A DNA stretch of 64,000 bases from Diabrotica undecimpunctata (taxonomy: Eukaryota > Arthropoda > Insecta > Coleoptera > Chrysomelidae). The position numbers and the translations under genes were made by a program. Location of the stretch: the NCBI RefSeq assembly GCF_040954645.1, contig NC_092806.1, forward strand, positions 27,243,644 to 27,307,643. Direction: 5' to 3'. Below the pieces are notes generated by a model, which saw only the letters and a program-made list of their open reading frames with translations, made no database searches and was not told the DNA's origin. Within the stretch, counting starts at the first letter, position 1; every line of letters starts with the position of its first letter. Of the stretch, positions 22,111 through 32,590 are shown one piece after another.

Positions 22111-22329
22111 AAGTTTGTGGAAGTTTTGAAAACAAACGTTTTCAGTGTTTTATTGTTATATAAAATAAATTTCCATCAAGTAACAATCGAATCCATCACT
22201 TATAATAAAATACTTTCCTATTCCTCGGCGGCCTACAGTCAAATTTTGACAGATGTCTAAAACCACCTATGGGGTGGGATCCTCAATAGTAACACTAGAG
22301 GAAACATAGAGCATCAAATTACGTGCGGA

Positions 22330-22900
22330 AACCACTGTGCTAAATGGATAATTATATACAATATTTAAAGTATTTAGATAGAAATCAGAAAACAACAGAA
22401 TCAGACAAATTTCTCATAGTCACAGATTCAGTAAATTCATTTCATCTTTTATCTAAAATGTACACCTGCAATTCGATTGGTAAATTGTTAAATAAGTTGC
22501 ATCAGCTGAAGAACAAAAAAAATCTTCTTTATGTAGTTACGATTTCACACGGGTATAAGAGGAAATCAATTAGCTGATACGTACCCTAGAAATGGTCAAT
22601 AACTTAAATGTTAGACAGTATTAAACACATTAGCAGATTTTATGCCATTTTAAGAATAAACTAATCAACAAGAAAACAAATTTCTCCAAATTAAAATAAC
22701 TCAAAGCAAATTTTGAAGGTTAGTGGAAAATTTCCCTCAGTTTTCCAGGAAGTTTTCCTCAGGTAACATTTACTGGACTTTGATTAGGACACAGCAGAGT
22801 CACTAATGAATATCTCATCAAGAAATAACCTTAACCAAAGTGTACCTACAAACTGTGATTCTTTTGGAAATGTCCATTTGACTTAAAATAGACTATTTAG
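22330..22900 (+). mobile_element. LINE fragment with RNase H domain
   Basis: The frame 22,344-22,577 reads DKFLIVTDSVNSFHLLSKMY and LHQLKNKKNLLYVVTISH; after a shift GIRGNQLADTYPRN. 'IVTDS' and 'SH-GI-GN--AD' are the Asp and His/Asp regions of RNase H. Further down LGHSRVTNEYLIKK and CPFDLK match the zinc-knuckle tail. It belongs to the same type as 4,190-5,005 and 38,446-38,895. Confidence 0.7.
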
Positions 22901-22946
22901 TCGTGGTAATAGTGAAAATATGTGTGAAATGTTATAAGTAGACTAT

Positions 22947-22949
<3 letters not shown>

Positions 22950-23010
<61 letters not shown>
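22950..23010. repeat. (TA)n microsatellite
   Basis: About 60 bases of TA. Confidence 0.95.
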
Positions 23011-23014
<4 letters not shown>

Positions 23015-23577
23015 TGAGATGATTGGTGTTTAAAGAAAATAATTTATAAATTATATACTAGATAATATTAGATATTAAAAGTATTTGGTTATTTTAATAA
23101 GTTATATACTAGAAAATTTTATAAAAATTATTTATGTGAGGGCATTTTTAAGAAATTAGCATGTAATAGGTATGGGAAGTTTTTTTTAAATAGTTATAAT
23201 ATTGTAAATATATTTAAGTGAGCCATGTGCGTAGGCAACCAGATATACATACTCTGAAACTGACGTTTAAGTAATGATTACGAATATAAAGTGGGGTTAT
23301 AATAATATGTTGTTTAAAATGTGTAGTTTATTAAATTAGAGTGTTAGTTACTGATTTGAGTGTATATTCTGATCTGAAAAGCCTAAATGTCAACAAAATT
23401 ATCAATAGAAAACTAAAGAATTCTCCAGAATACAGAGTTTGACCTTTGGTTACGGTGGAACATTCACGAATATGATTATGTCTATGGATCCAAGATATAC
23501 TTTTTCCAGAACATTCATATAGGTAGGGAATAGAACAAATCGAACAGGATTTCTTGCTAGATGGTTCTGGAAGATTG
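23011..23577. other. Non-coding DNA upstream of a TATA-like site
   Basis: No coding frame. Together with 23,578-24,370 it could be the end of an LTR element, but no integrase, gag or RT is near and no second copy is in the window. Confidence 0.3.
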
Positions 23578-23660
23578 AAAAGGTATAAATACTCGGTGAT
23601 TTGGATTCAAGATGGCCAGTTTTAGTATGAAAGTTAGTTAGAGTCAGTCAATCAGTTACA
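23578..23660 (+). promoter_or_regulatory. TATA-like promoter with initiator-like repeats
   Basis: GGTATAAATACTCGG at about 23,580 is a good TATA box. TCAGT-type initiators (AGAGTCAGTCAATCAGT) follow 55-70 bases later, slightly farther than the usual 25-30. No coding region follows. A promoter of an LTR or other retroelement is the likeliest reading. Confidence 0.35.
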
Positions 23661-23693
23661 GTTCAAGATAGTGAGAAGGTCCAATTGTTCAAT

Positions 23694-23914
23694 ATATTTG
23701 GTGATTGGATATTGGTATATTGAAAAGAAGAATAAATATAATTATATAATATATTTGGTGATTGGATATTGGTATATTGAAAAGAAGAATAAATATAAAT
23801 ATATAATATATTTGGTGATTGGATATTGGTATATTGAAAAGAAGAATAAATATAAATATATAATATATTTGGTGTTTGGATATTGGTATATTGAAAAGAA
23901 GAATAAATATAAAT
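23694..23914. repeat. 57-bp tandem repeat, 3.9 copies
   Basis: The unit starts ATATTTGGTGATTGGATATT and repeats at 23,694, 23,751, 23,808 and 23,865. Copies differ by only a few bases. Because 57 is a multiple of three, both strands look open across the array (for example YLVIGYWYIEKKNKYKYII repeated). This is a by-product, not evidence for a protein. Confidence 0.9.
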
Positions 23915-24109
23915 GCTGTTTGCTGGTTTGCTTGGTGGTTTATAAATGCTTAAGATTGGTGGAAGCTGATAATTGGAAAAAGTAATTTCACAAAAACAAG
24001 GATAACCGAAGCACGTAGACATTGAGTGGTGATTAGAATCTATATAGTGGAAAACAGTTCATTTAGGCATTCAGTGACAGAAAAGTACAAAATTTTATTA
24101 ATATAATTT

Positions 24110-24235
24110 AGTTAGTGTCATTTCAATTTTGAAGATAGTTTGTTTAAATTTTACATTGTCTATAGAATTTAATTAGTTTCATTAGAATTTCAATTTAAAG
24201 ATAGTTTATTTTAAATTTACATTGGCTAGGTTAGA
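24110..24235. repeat. Imperfect duplication of about 60 bp
   Basis: TTTCAATTTTGAAGATAGTT...ACATTG at 24,120-24,160 is repeated at 24,187-24,227 with small changes. It sits just 3' of the 57-bp array and may belong to the same element. Confidence 0.5.
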
Positions 24236-24383
24236 TATATATGTGTGTTTCATAATAGATATAATAAAGATAATTTCAAAAAGTACTTACAAACTAATTC
24301 TTTGAGAACCGCGATAAAAACCCTATATATTATATTATTAAAAATACTCATTGCTCATCATTCACAAATAATACATCATAACA

Positions 24384-24384
<1 letters not shown>

Positions 24385-24456
<72 letters not shown>
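24385..24456. repeat. (TA)n microsatellite
   Basis: About 72 bases of pure TA. Confidence 0.95.
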
Positions 24457-24458
<2 letters not shown>

Positions 24459-25800
24459 TCATTTATGTTCCTTTATGTGTATAATCAATTTCACTGAACT
24501 TTTCAACCCGTTCAAATCGTTATCTCTTCAATTTCAAATCAACTCTAATCTATCATAAAGTAAGGACGTTTTATACCGTTAATATCACTTTCGTGTGCAG
24601 CGTACTGTGTGAAAAGCCAATTGTCCTGTAAATCTCCTATTTGTTCTCCAATTCCGAAGAAAAATACAAGACTTTATGTTCTTTCGATATTCCCGGAATA
24701 AATCTGCAAATGCTTGTGCAAACGGCTTGTAGGTTATAAAACTAGACGCTTAACCTGATTTTAATTGGAATATTAAAAGCATTTCCTAGTATTATCATTG
24801 TTATTGCAGGCAGTTGGTGTTGAAATAATAAACTCTTAAGATTGAATAATCCAAATATACCTACACCTTTGTGCGTGGTTTATTGCTCCTTCTAGAAAAT
24901 ACAATAAACAACGTACATGGTATACATGGTAATAAACCGAGCATAATATTTTTAATGCTTATTCTGTTTCCTTTTAAGTTTTATACAGGATAAAATGTAA
25001 CACTGGAAATGGCTTTGTCTCAACTTAAAATTTGTCTACAATGTATATACACCGTCAGAGATTTGAGTGACAAGAAATAGTTCTTTTTACATTACATATA
25101 GGTATTGTATTAAAATATAATTTACTGCTTCATTGGTAGCTTATTATTGGTGTGCCTAATAATTAAGCTGATTTCACGAATAGAATGTTTTTGTATACTT
25201 CCTTTCAAATATAACTCTTTTAGTGGGAATCTTTTGCAAATGTTTAGGTAATTTATGGATTCATTGAGCTGCTGTAGTTAGGGATCATCAATATATCTCC
25301 CTGTATGTTTTTTTAAACGGAATGATCAGCCGTGTAGAATCTGATTGGTCGTATAATTTACTGTTTACTTTTTTTTCCTGACTGTCGTTTAGTTGATGTT
25401 TTGTTGTTCGAGTATTCATTAACTAATTCTTTCAAGGCCCGATGGAAGTGAAGAAGTTAAGATGCGTTCAGATCATTTTTTGAGCTAGGAATCTGTAAAC
25501 TTAAAATATGGTTATATTCTTCTTTAACTAACTAAACACTTTTGAAAACAATAGAATACAAATATCTATGAGAGACTATATTCTGTCAAATAGAGAGTTA
25601 CACCCCTTTCAAATATTGGACGTAAGTACAATAACATTACTAGGAATAGTAAGCGATCATAAATTGATATTGTGCAAAATCCGAGTGAAAACACACGTAC
25701 ATATGTATATTGTTTGTTTTTCCCTGATCGTGAATTTGTAAATAGAAACTTTTTTAATTTCTGGGTTTGGCGGTCTGCTGTAAATAAAACATTTAATTAT
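24457..25800. other. AT-rich DNA, nothing recognised
   Basis: No coding region or repeat identified. Confidence 0.4.
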
Positions 25801-25839
25801 TGCTTAAACGTTTCGGCTATTTACCATTTTCAATAAGCA
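25801..25839 (-). ncRNA. Hammerhead-like ribozyme motif B, directly 3' of a PLE endonuclease frame
   Basis: Minus strand: stem I TGCTTA, decayed core TTGAAAA (consensus CTGANGA), extra T, stem II GG...CC, GAA, stem III ACGT, T, then TAAGCA closing stem I with six pairs. It begins only a few bases after the GIY-YIG frame ends at 25,846. This ties the motif family to PLEs. Core changes suggest it no longer cleaves. Confidence 0.65.
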
Positions 25840-25844
25840 CTTTA

Positions 25845-26060
25845 ATTATTGAACATCACTTAATACACAATTATATTTTATGTCTACACTCTTTGGTTGT
25901 TTTACATTTAAATATACATATAAAACCACCAAATGTACACTATGTTTATGTGCAACAACTCTTTTGTGTAGATATTGGTGTGTTTGCCCAATATATGTTG
26001 AATTGCAGTCTTTACAATTTACTTTATAAACAAAGCGTCTAAGCTTCCATTCCATGTAGT
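25845..26060 (-). mobile_element. Penelope-like element GIY-YIG endonuclease fragment
   Basis: The frame reads MEWKLRRFVYKVNCKDCNST then YIGQTHQYLHKRVVAHKHSV. 'VYKVNCKDC--TYIGQT---L-KR---H' contains both halves of GIY-YIG in altered form (VYK, YIG), the Cys pair and the catalytic Arg region. The C-terminal part is out of frame or diverged, and the RT part is missing. It is followed on the same strand by hammerhead-like motif B, the arrangement expected at a PLE end. A LINE fragment abuts upstream. Confidence 0.7.
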
Positions 26061-26094
26061 AGGATACTGTGTATATAGCATTTTACTATCTGAT

Positions 26095-26400
26095 ATCGTC
26101 AAGTTAAATCAAGATCTTCGTTAGTGAAAAATTGTTTCATTTTTAGAAATGAGCTTCTGGTCTGTTCTATTCTTCATTTTAATTCTTGTTCTGAGCCTAA
26201 GGTGTCATGTATCCAGCATCTTAGATATTTAGACTTTTCAACCTCTTCAATTAAATTCAATACTTTTATGTTTGGAGTATTCTTTTTCATGATTACCATT
26301 GCTTTTCTTTTCTTTGCATTAATTTTAAGACCATATTTTTCACATTCGCTCTCTTCCTTGTTCAGCATATTTACAGCAGTATTTACGTTAGCCACTATTA
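26095..26400 (-). mobile_element. LINE RT fragment (post-YADD region)
   Basis: The minus strand reads NTAVNMLNKEESECEKYGLK, INAKKRKAMVIMKKN, then VEKSKYLRCWIHDTLGSEQE. This is the segment after the YADD box ('YGLKIN-KKTK-MVI', 'KYLG---') in RTE-like RTs. It continues with decayed RTDQKLISKNETIF. Both ends are truncated. Confidence 0.7.
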
Positions 26401-27015
26401 ATGATTATCATAAATAATTTTTATATATTTTATAATTGCATTACTATTCTACGTAGGTGTCACATGTAGGTTTATTCCATATTTTGATTCTGATTTTAAT
26501 GTCGATTAGCAAATTTTAATGGTTATCGAGAAGTATGATTTTTGAATCCCATTTAACCCCTTCACCATTTCTTTAACTTTATTAGGAGTGAAATACTTTT
26601 TGATAGATTATTACAATTGAAAAGTGAAAGTTATAAAGGTGCTAAGTGCCAAAACTTTTGATATTGAGTTATTGCCATTGAAAGGTTTCTAAAACTCTTT
26701 CCCCTAAACTTTGTATAGGGACTGTAAGATGGCGTCATCGGTATGTGGCTTACCTGTTGCTTTACAAAGGTGTTATGTGCCAGAATGTCAAATTTATTAT
26801 TATTAATTTTGTTGTGATTAAAGGGTACAGATTGTTGCAATGAAGGAAGTGAAAACACAAAGAAGTAATGGTACTGGCAGTTTTGGCAAGAAACAAACAC
26901 AACTTAGGGAGGCTAACAAAGCATATAAAACTAGAAAACGTAAAGATATAGCAGCAAAACCGTTGCCAACACAAGAGGTTTGAAACATAACCTATCATGT
27001 TGCACTCTGTCTCTT

Positions 27016-27018
<3 letters not shown>
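26401..27018. other. AT-rich DNA, nothing recognised
   Basis: Only short random frames. No domain seen. Confidence 0.4.

Positions 27019-27087
<69 letters not shown>
27019..27087. repeat. (TA)n microsatellite
   Basis: About 68 bases of TA. Confidence 0.95.
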
Positions 27088-27089
<2 letters not shown>

Positions 27090-27109
27090 ATTTTTATGAG
27101 ATTTGTGCA

Positions 27110-28310
27110 AATTTAAGTATACGACTATCAGCTATCACTGGAGAAAATCCTTGTTTGAAAAGTTTTACCGAGAGAACACCAAAACTCAAGGTACTTGAGG
27201 GGTCTTCTACAGTTCCTGCGGGTTCAGAGGCATCAACATGGTACCTATGAGGTTCCGGAAGATAGTAGACGTCAAACAACAGTAAGGTACACCCTACCCA
27301 ATGAAGATGGAAACTTTGCTCGTGTGTAAGAATACATTAATAAATCCCTTTGCTGTAGCAAGAAAAAAGCTGAAAGTTCTTGTAAATAAAAAGAAACTTG
27401 GCGAAACTTCTTTCTCAGATAACAGGACGTCTCATAAAAACTCGATACGAGGGCAAAGTCCAGTAAAGAATACCCAAGCCCGGACTTGAATATTAATAGA
27501 TTGTCCAGATCTGATCAAGAGCGATATCCAGATACTAAAGTAACTCATAAATCCTATAGATCTGTTTTCAAACGCAAATTTCCAAATTTGTCTTTTCGAC
27601 GACCTCGAATGGATACATACCTATGATATATTGTACTGTGAAATCCGTATAAACAAACGTAGTAGCCATCAGTCAAAATGTCAGCTAGAACTTCACCAAA
27701 GGAAAGCCGAAAAGGCAAGAAAACTACTTAAGCAAGATATAATAGATCCACAACAACCTGGTAACAAGGTTGGCTTATCCATGAATCTGGAACAGGTCAT
27801 GTTTGTGCCAACGTTAGTTCACTCAAATATGTTCAACTTGTCACAGATATCCTGTTTTCACTTTGGAATACATGTAAGGGACACAAATATTGTCTCCATG
27901 TTCATGTCCAATAGTGGCTTTACTAACAAGGACATCCTGATTTGAAGCGACAACTGTGGTGGCCAAAATAAAAATAAATTTATTTTGTTTGTGTTGATTT
28001 TTTTGGTTTCTAGTGGCTATACAATTTTATAGGCGGCCACAGTTTGATGCCTTGTGACAGGAATTTTGCCCTATTAGAAAAACGGAAGAAAACTATGACA
28101 GCATTCGTGCCGAAAGATTTGATCAACGATATTACTTCCGCAAGATACACTCCACCTTTCGATGTCATCGGAATAAATAGCTTTGGTTTTTGGAACATCA
28201 AAGAGGCTGCTGAGAAAATGTTAAATACCACTAAGCTACAAGTTAGCAAATCAGTTAGGATAAGTGTTGAAAAAGAGAATCCTATAAACATCAAAATTAC
28301 ATAATCATTT
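27110..28310 (+). pseudogene. Degraded multicopy insect gene with an SDNCGGQNK motif (transposase-like)
   Basis: Frames joined by eye give VRYTLPNEDGNFARVCKN near the N-terminus, then DQERYPDTKVTHKSYRSVFK, RKFPNLSFRRPRMDT, then HQRKAEKARKLLKQDI, VMFVPTLVHSNMF, FGIHVRDTNIVSMFM, NSGFTNKDILI, SDNCGGQNK, and a clean final frame (28,044-28,304) starting MPCDRNFALLEKRKKTM and ending SVEKENPINIKIT. I recall a large family of uncharacterised insect proteins with this order (VCK motif, RRPR-D-C, then SDNCGGQNKN and HSFMPCDRDF). The conserved acidic residues and high copy number suggest a transposase, but I cannot name the family. Several stops and frameshifts and two internal losses make this a pseudogene. 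Confidence 0.55.
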
Positions 28311-28385
28311 TCAGAATTTGAATCATGATGTGAAACTAACGTTTTAAAAAAGAATATGACGCTAACTGATTTAAACAAAATTAAA

Positions 28386-29370
28386 TTAGTGATAATTAGA
28401 AGCTACAAAAGTTCTGTATAAAGAAAATAAAGTGTCCATTAAAACAGGAACAAGAATCATAGGAGACTTCACCACAACAAAAGGGCTCCTGCAGGGTTGT
28501 TCCACATCTTCAAACCTATTCAAAATATACTTAGAAAAAGCCTTGACTACATGGAAAAGAAATTGCAGGCATGGGAGTACCGGTACGAAACTAATACCTA
28601 TATACGTTAAGCTTTGCAGACGATCAAGTAGTGATTGCACAAGACCAAGAAGACCTCAGTTACATGATGAAGAAACTACAAGAAGAATATACCAAAGCTG
28701 GCTTAGATATTAACCTCGCGAAAACAGAGTACCTATCTACAAGTGAAGAAGACATAGAAGATCTACAGATTGACGACAACGTAACAATCAAAGGAAAGCA
28801 TAAATTTAAATACTTGGGGTTTATAATCACGAAAAAGGCAACAACAGAAGAAGAAATTAAGCAAATATTAGGACAAACAAGAACAGCAATCCGACAACTT
28901 AACTCAGTATGGTGGGATAGACACCTAAATATGAAGACAAAAACACAGATTTATAAAACATTAGTGCGAAGTATTATGACATATGGGGCTAAAAATTGGA
29001 TTATAAACAAGTAAAACAGCAGTAAGATAGTAGCAATAGAGATGGAATTCCTGCGAAGATGCTGCAGAGTAAGAAGAATGGATAGGAGAAGTAATGATGA
29101 CATAAAGACAAGAACATCAATAGAAACAGACATACTAACATATATAGAACAAAAAAGACAAAGGGGTATGGCCATGTAAGAAAAACTAGCGACAGCAGAT
29201 GGATCAAGAGAATATCCGAATGGAGCCCCATAGGAAGGAGGAAAAAAGGCGACCTAGAAGATTCTGGACGAACGAAGTAGACGACGCCATGAGTAAGAGG
29301 CCTAAACGATGAAGAATGGGACAACAGAGATAGATGGAAACGGTTGAGCGAGAGAAGGCATTGAATACTG
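28386..29370 (+). mobile_element. LINE ORF2 fragment, same family as 59,097-60,774
   Basis: The + strand begins in the RT palm (KENKVSIKTGTRIIGDFTTT, KGLLQGCSTSSNLFKIYLEK), shifts frame, then reads QDQEDLSYMMKKLQEEYTKA, GLDINLAKTEYLSTSEED, YLGFIITKKATTEEEIKQ and LVRSIMTYGAKNWIINK. The C-terminal domain follows out of frame to about 29,370. Motifs match the minus-strand copy at 59,125-60,696 closely (KGLLQGCSTS, TEYL, YKYLGFII). Stops and several frameshifts; 5' truncated. Confidence 0.8.
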
Positions 29371-29491
29371 TACAGTAAAATGTATTGGCATGTCTCGCAA
29401 AACAGAAAACCACAAAAGGTATATCGATGGAAGGCAACCGTATATACGTATTTCTGACTGACTATTGGTCGTCTTCAGTACGGTGCAGCAA

Positions 29492-29493
<2 letters not shown>

Positions 29494-29572
<79 letters not shown>
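29494..29572. repeat. (TA)n microsatellite
   Basis: About 78 bases of TA, about 120 bases after a + strand LINE whose sister copy at 59,097 ends in a short TA tail. It may be an expanded LINE tail. Confidence 0.95.
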
Positions 29573-29575
<3 letters not shown>

Positions 29576-30088
29576 TAGTTATCATGCAACCCGAAAACAA
29601 AGTTTCAGCGACCAAGAAGAAGAGCCTCTAATCAATGATAGCATACCTCAACAATCCTCAGCACGAACAGTTCTACAAAAATTTACTAGGAGTAGTTGAA
29701 ACTTCACGAAAAAACCCTGCTGAAAACACTTACATGCAAAATAATAATATATTCTCGTTACTGAAGAAAAGTAGGTGGACACGTAGTACCTTCCTATTTA
29801 AAAAAAAAAAAAAAGAATTTTCTTCTTTTTGTTTCTTTATAATATTAATATATTATTAGATTAAGTTTTTTGTTTTATTATTTACAGGTTTTTTGTATAA
29901 CTAAACAAACAAAATTAATCCTTGCGTTTTCTTAACGTTTTTACTAAATATCTCAAAACGTTGGATTTGGCACTTAGCTCATTTGAAACTTCCACTCTTC
30001 AATTAGAAACAGTAAAAATATAAAATTGTTAGAAAATTATTTGCGAGAAATTAATGTCCCTACAACTCTAAATATTGTCCGAAATAAT
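29573..30088. other. AT-rich DNA, nothing recognised
   Basis: A stretch at 29,580-29,790 is GC-richer and partly open, but I recognise no motif. A 14-base A run lies near 29,801. Confidence 0.35.
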
Positions 30089-30099
30089 GACATAAAAAC

Positions 30100-31273
30100 C
30101 CATCATCATCCAGCCTCAAGAGTCCACTGCTGAACATAGGCCTCTTGCTCATGTTTCCAACCCCGTCTATCTTGAGCCGCTCTTATCCAGTTTTTATCGA
30201 GTCTTCTTAAATCGTCAGTCCATCTTGTAGGTGGTCGACCGACGCTTCTCTTGTCTTTCTTTGGCCTCCATTCCAATAACCTCCTTGTCCATCGCCTATC
30301 TGTCATTCTGGCTATGTGTCCTGCCCATCTCCATTTTAGTCTGGCTATCTTCTCGATGAGTCAGTCACTCCGGTTCTTCTCCTGATGTCTTCGGTGGTTA
30401 TTCTGTCTCGCAGAGTTATTCCCAACATGGACCGCTCCATTCTTCTCTGCGTGACTCTCAGTTTGGTAGCTGCTGCTTTTGTTAAGGTAAGTGTTTCTGC
30501 TCCGTACGTCAAGACTGGGAGGACGCACTGGTCAAATACCTTTCTCTTTAGGCATGTGGGCAGCTGACTTTTAAAAGTTTCTCTCAGTTTTCCAAATGCT
30601 GCCCACCCAAGGCCGATTCTTCTCTTTAGTTCATGAGTCTGGTTATCCCTGCCAATCATAATTTCATGTCCTAGGTATTTATATCTATCTACTCTAAGTT
30701 CTATTTCTTTCCCACCAATACTGATGTTCTGGTTGGGTACCAATTGGTCATGATTTTTGTTTTCGAGATATTTATATTTAAACCTACATTTTCTGTAGCC
30801 ACAACGAGTTCCTGTACCATCTCTCTTGCCATACCTAGATCTTCAGCTATTATAAGTATATCATCGGCGAAACGTAAGTTGTTTAAATATTCTCCATCTA
30901 TTTTTATTCCCTTTGTCATCCAATTCAAATTCTTAAAAGCATGTTCTAGCACCGTATTAAAAAGTTTAGGTGACATGGGGTCTCCTTGTCTAACCCCCCG
31001 TTCTATTTTTATGCGATTACTGTTAGTATGTAATCTGACAGTGGTTGTTGCCTGCAGGTATATTTTGTATAATAATTTAGTATATCTATAATCTAGCCTG
31101 CATTCTTTAAGCGCCTGTAATATTTTGCTTAGCTCAACTGTGTCGAAGGCTTTGTGAAAATCGATAAATATTAGAACTAGAGGTTTATTGTATTCCACTG
31201 CTTTCTCTATTAGGGTTTTTATACTTTGTAGATGGTCATTTGTTCCGTAACTTTTTCGGATAAAATATAAACG
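30100..31273 (-). mobile_element. 5'-truncated RTE-like LINE with an 11-bp TSD
   Basis: GACATAAAAAC occurs at 30,089-30,099 and 31,274-31,284, directly flanking the element. The minus strand encodes the RT blocks LIFIDFHKAFDTVELSK, IERGVRQGDPMSPKLFNTVL, LRFADDILIIAEDLG (FADD box) and GLNINISKTKIMTN, then after a frameshift near 30,720 YKYLGHEIM, the thumb CVLPVLTYGAETLTL, and the tail SVGRPPTRWTDDLRRLD and QEAYVQQWTLEAG. It ends in a GGATGATGATGG tail. The GRPPTRW and YVQQW endings are typical of RTE-like elements. The 5' end is cut just before NDHLQSIKTLIEKA. Confidence 0.9.
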
Positions 31274-31284
31274 GACATAAAAAC

Positions 31285-32590
31285 ACAATAAGACAACAAA
31301 TTGTGACTACAGCAAACGACATGTTGGAAATTCACTTAGGCGTTACAAATATACAACAAATGCAAATGATTCCGATCCAATATGGAAGATAACAACGAAA
31401 AAATAAAAGAAAGAAAGAAAGAAAAGCGAACAGGATATGCATACATTCCTAATATGAAAAAATAAGGGGTTATAATTATATAAATAGACTTCCAAATTAC
31501 ATTCACGAAAAGTAAAATCAATTAAAGAAGTGTCAATCTGATAGATATTGAACAGTAACAAAATATTGGTTAGATGAGTAAGACTAGAAAGACATAAAGA
31601 AATTCATGAATTTATATTGTAAACAGACCAGCTACCAGATACCGAAAGTGACTTCTAGGCAAAAAAAATAATGATTCTTACAATGTTTCTTCTGAATATT
31701 TCTCATCTCTGGAGAAAAATTGGTGTGTTTATCAATTTTGTGGGTGGTACATAATATGTCAAGGGACTATTTGTTATTTATGTCCAAACCAAACATCGCA
31801 TTCTTGAATCACCCTGTACGACAAACAAATCAAATAAAGTTTCATTTTCTCTCACACTGTTCACCAAGATTTATGACAAATGATTTGCGGGCAATACGAG
31901 AACGCGCATGACTTATTTTTAATTGAATCGTTTAAACGGTCTCTCTCCTCTCTCTCACCAGAAGTGTGAATAACATTCCAAGAAAAAGATATAAAAAACC
32001 TTAACTGGCTGCTGTGCGAGACTCTTTCTCGCTCTTGTACTTATAGAACTTGCAACTGCATACATTGCGAAAATAAATCACAAACATACACCACTAAAAA
32101 TCTAAAATTAAATTGAAATTGTCGCCAGGAGTTCCACGTACAAATCGTTTGCGATGATGGAAGTGATAAGAGCTCGGTCGTTATTTTGTAACTGTTATCG
32201 ATACATTAAATTAATGTGTTCGACATTTTGTAGAAAATTGACTTTTCTACAATAGGTTTTTAATTCATAAATAATCAATAATAATTAAAATATTTGAATT
32301 TCCCGTCTTGAATAAAATTAAATTAAAATTTTAATTGAACTAAATTAAAATGCATTCTTTCTGCAGTCTCGTATCCCCTGCGCCTGTCAGTTTTTTTACA
32401 TTCAAACCATTTAACCTTTTGTTTTTTTTTTGTATCTTTTTAAATATTTTAATTAAATAAACGTTAATTGTTAAATTTTTAAGTTATTTGCCAACTTAAA
32501 TATCCAACTAAATTTTTTTTTCAGTTTTGCAGCAACATTTTAATTTTAGGATTTTTTATAGAGTACATTAAGATTTAAATTAGATATACA
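31285..32590. other. AT-rich DNA, nothing recognised
   Basis: A short GAAA-type tract lies near 31,405-31,425 and a CT-rich patch near 31,940-31,960. No gene seen. Confidence 0.4.

Noticed and set aside
22112..22170. Hammerhead-like motif 3' of the GIY-YIG fragment at 21,765-22,110
   Set aside because: There is a GAAAAC...GTTTTC hairpin but no CTGANGA core upstream.
23694..23914. Regular repeats that might suggest a CRISPR array
   Set aside because: The units are head-to-tail without unique spacers, and the window is eukaryotic.
23663..24022. Open frames on both strands with a 19-residue repeat
   Set aside because: The 57-bp tandem unit is a multiple of three, so any stop-free unit gives long open frames. 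No other coding sign.
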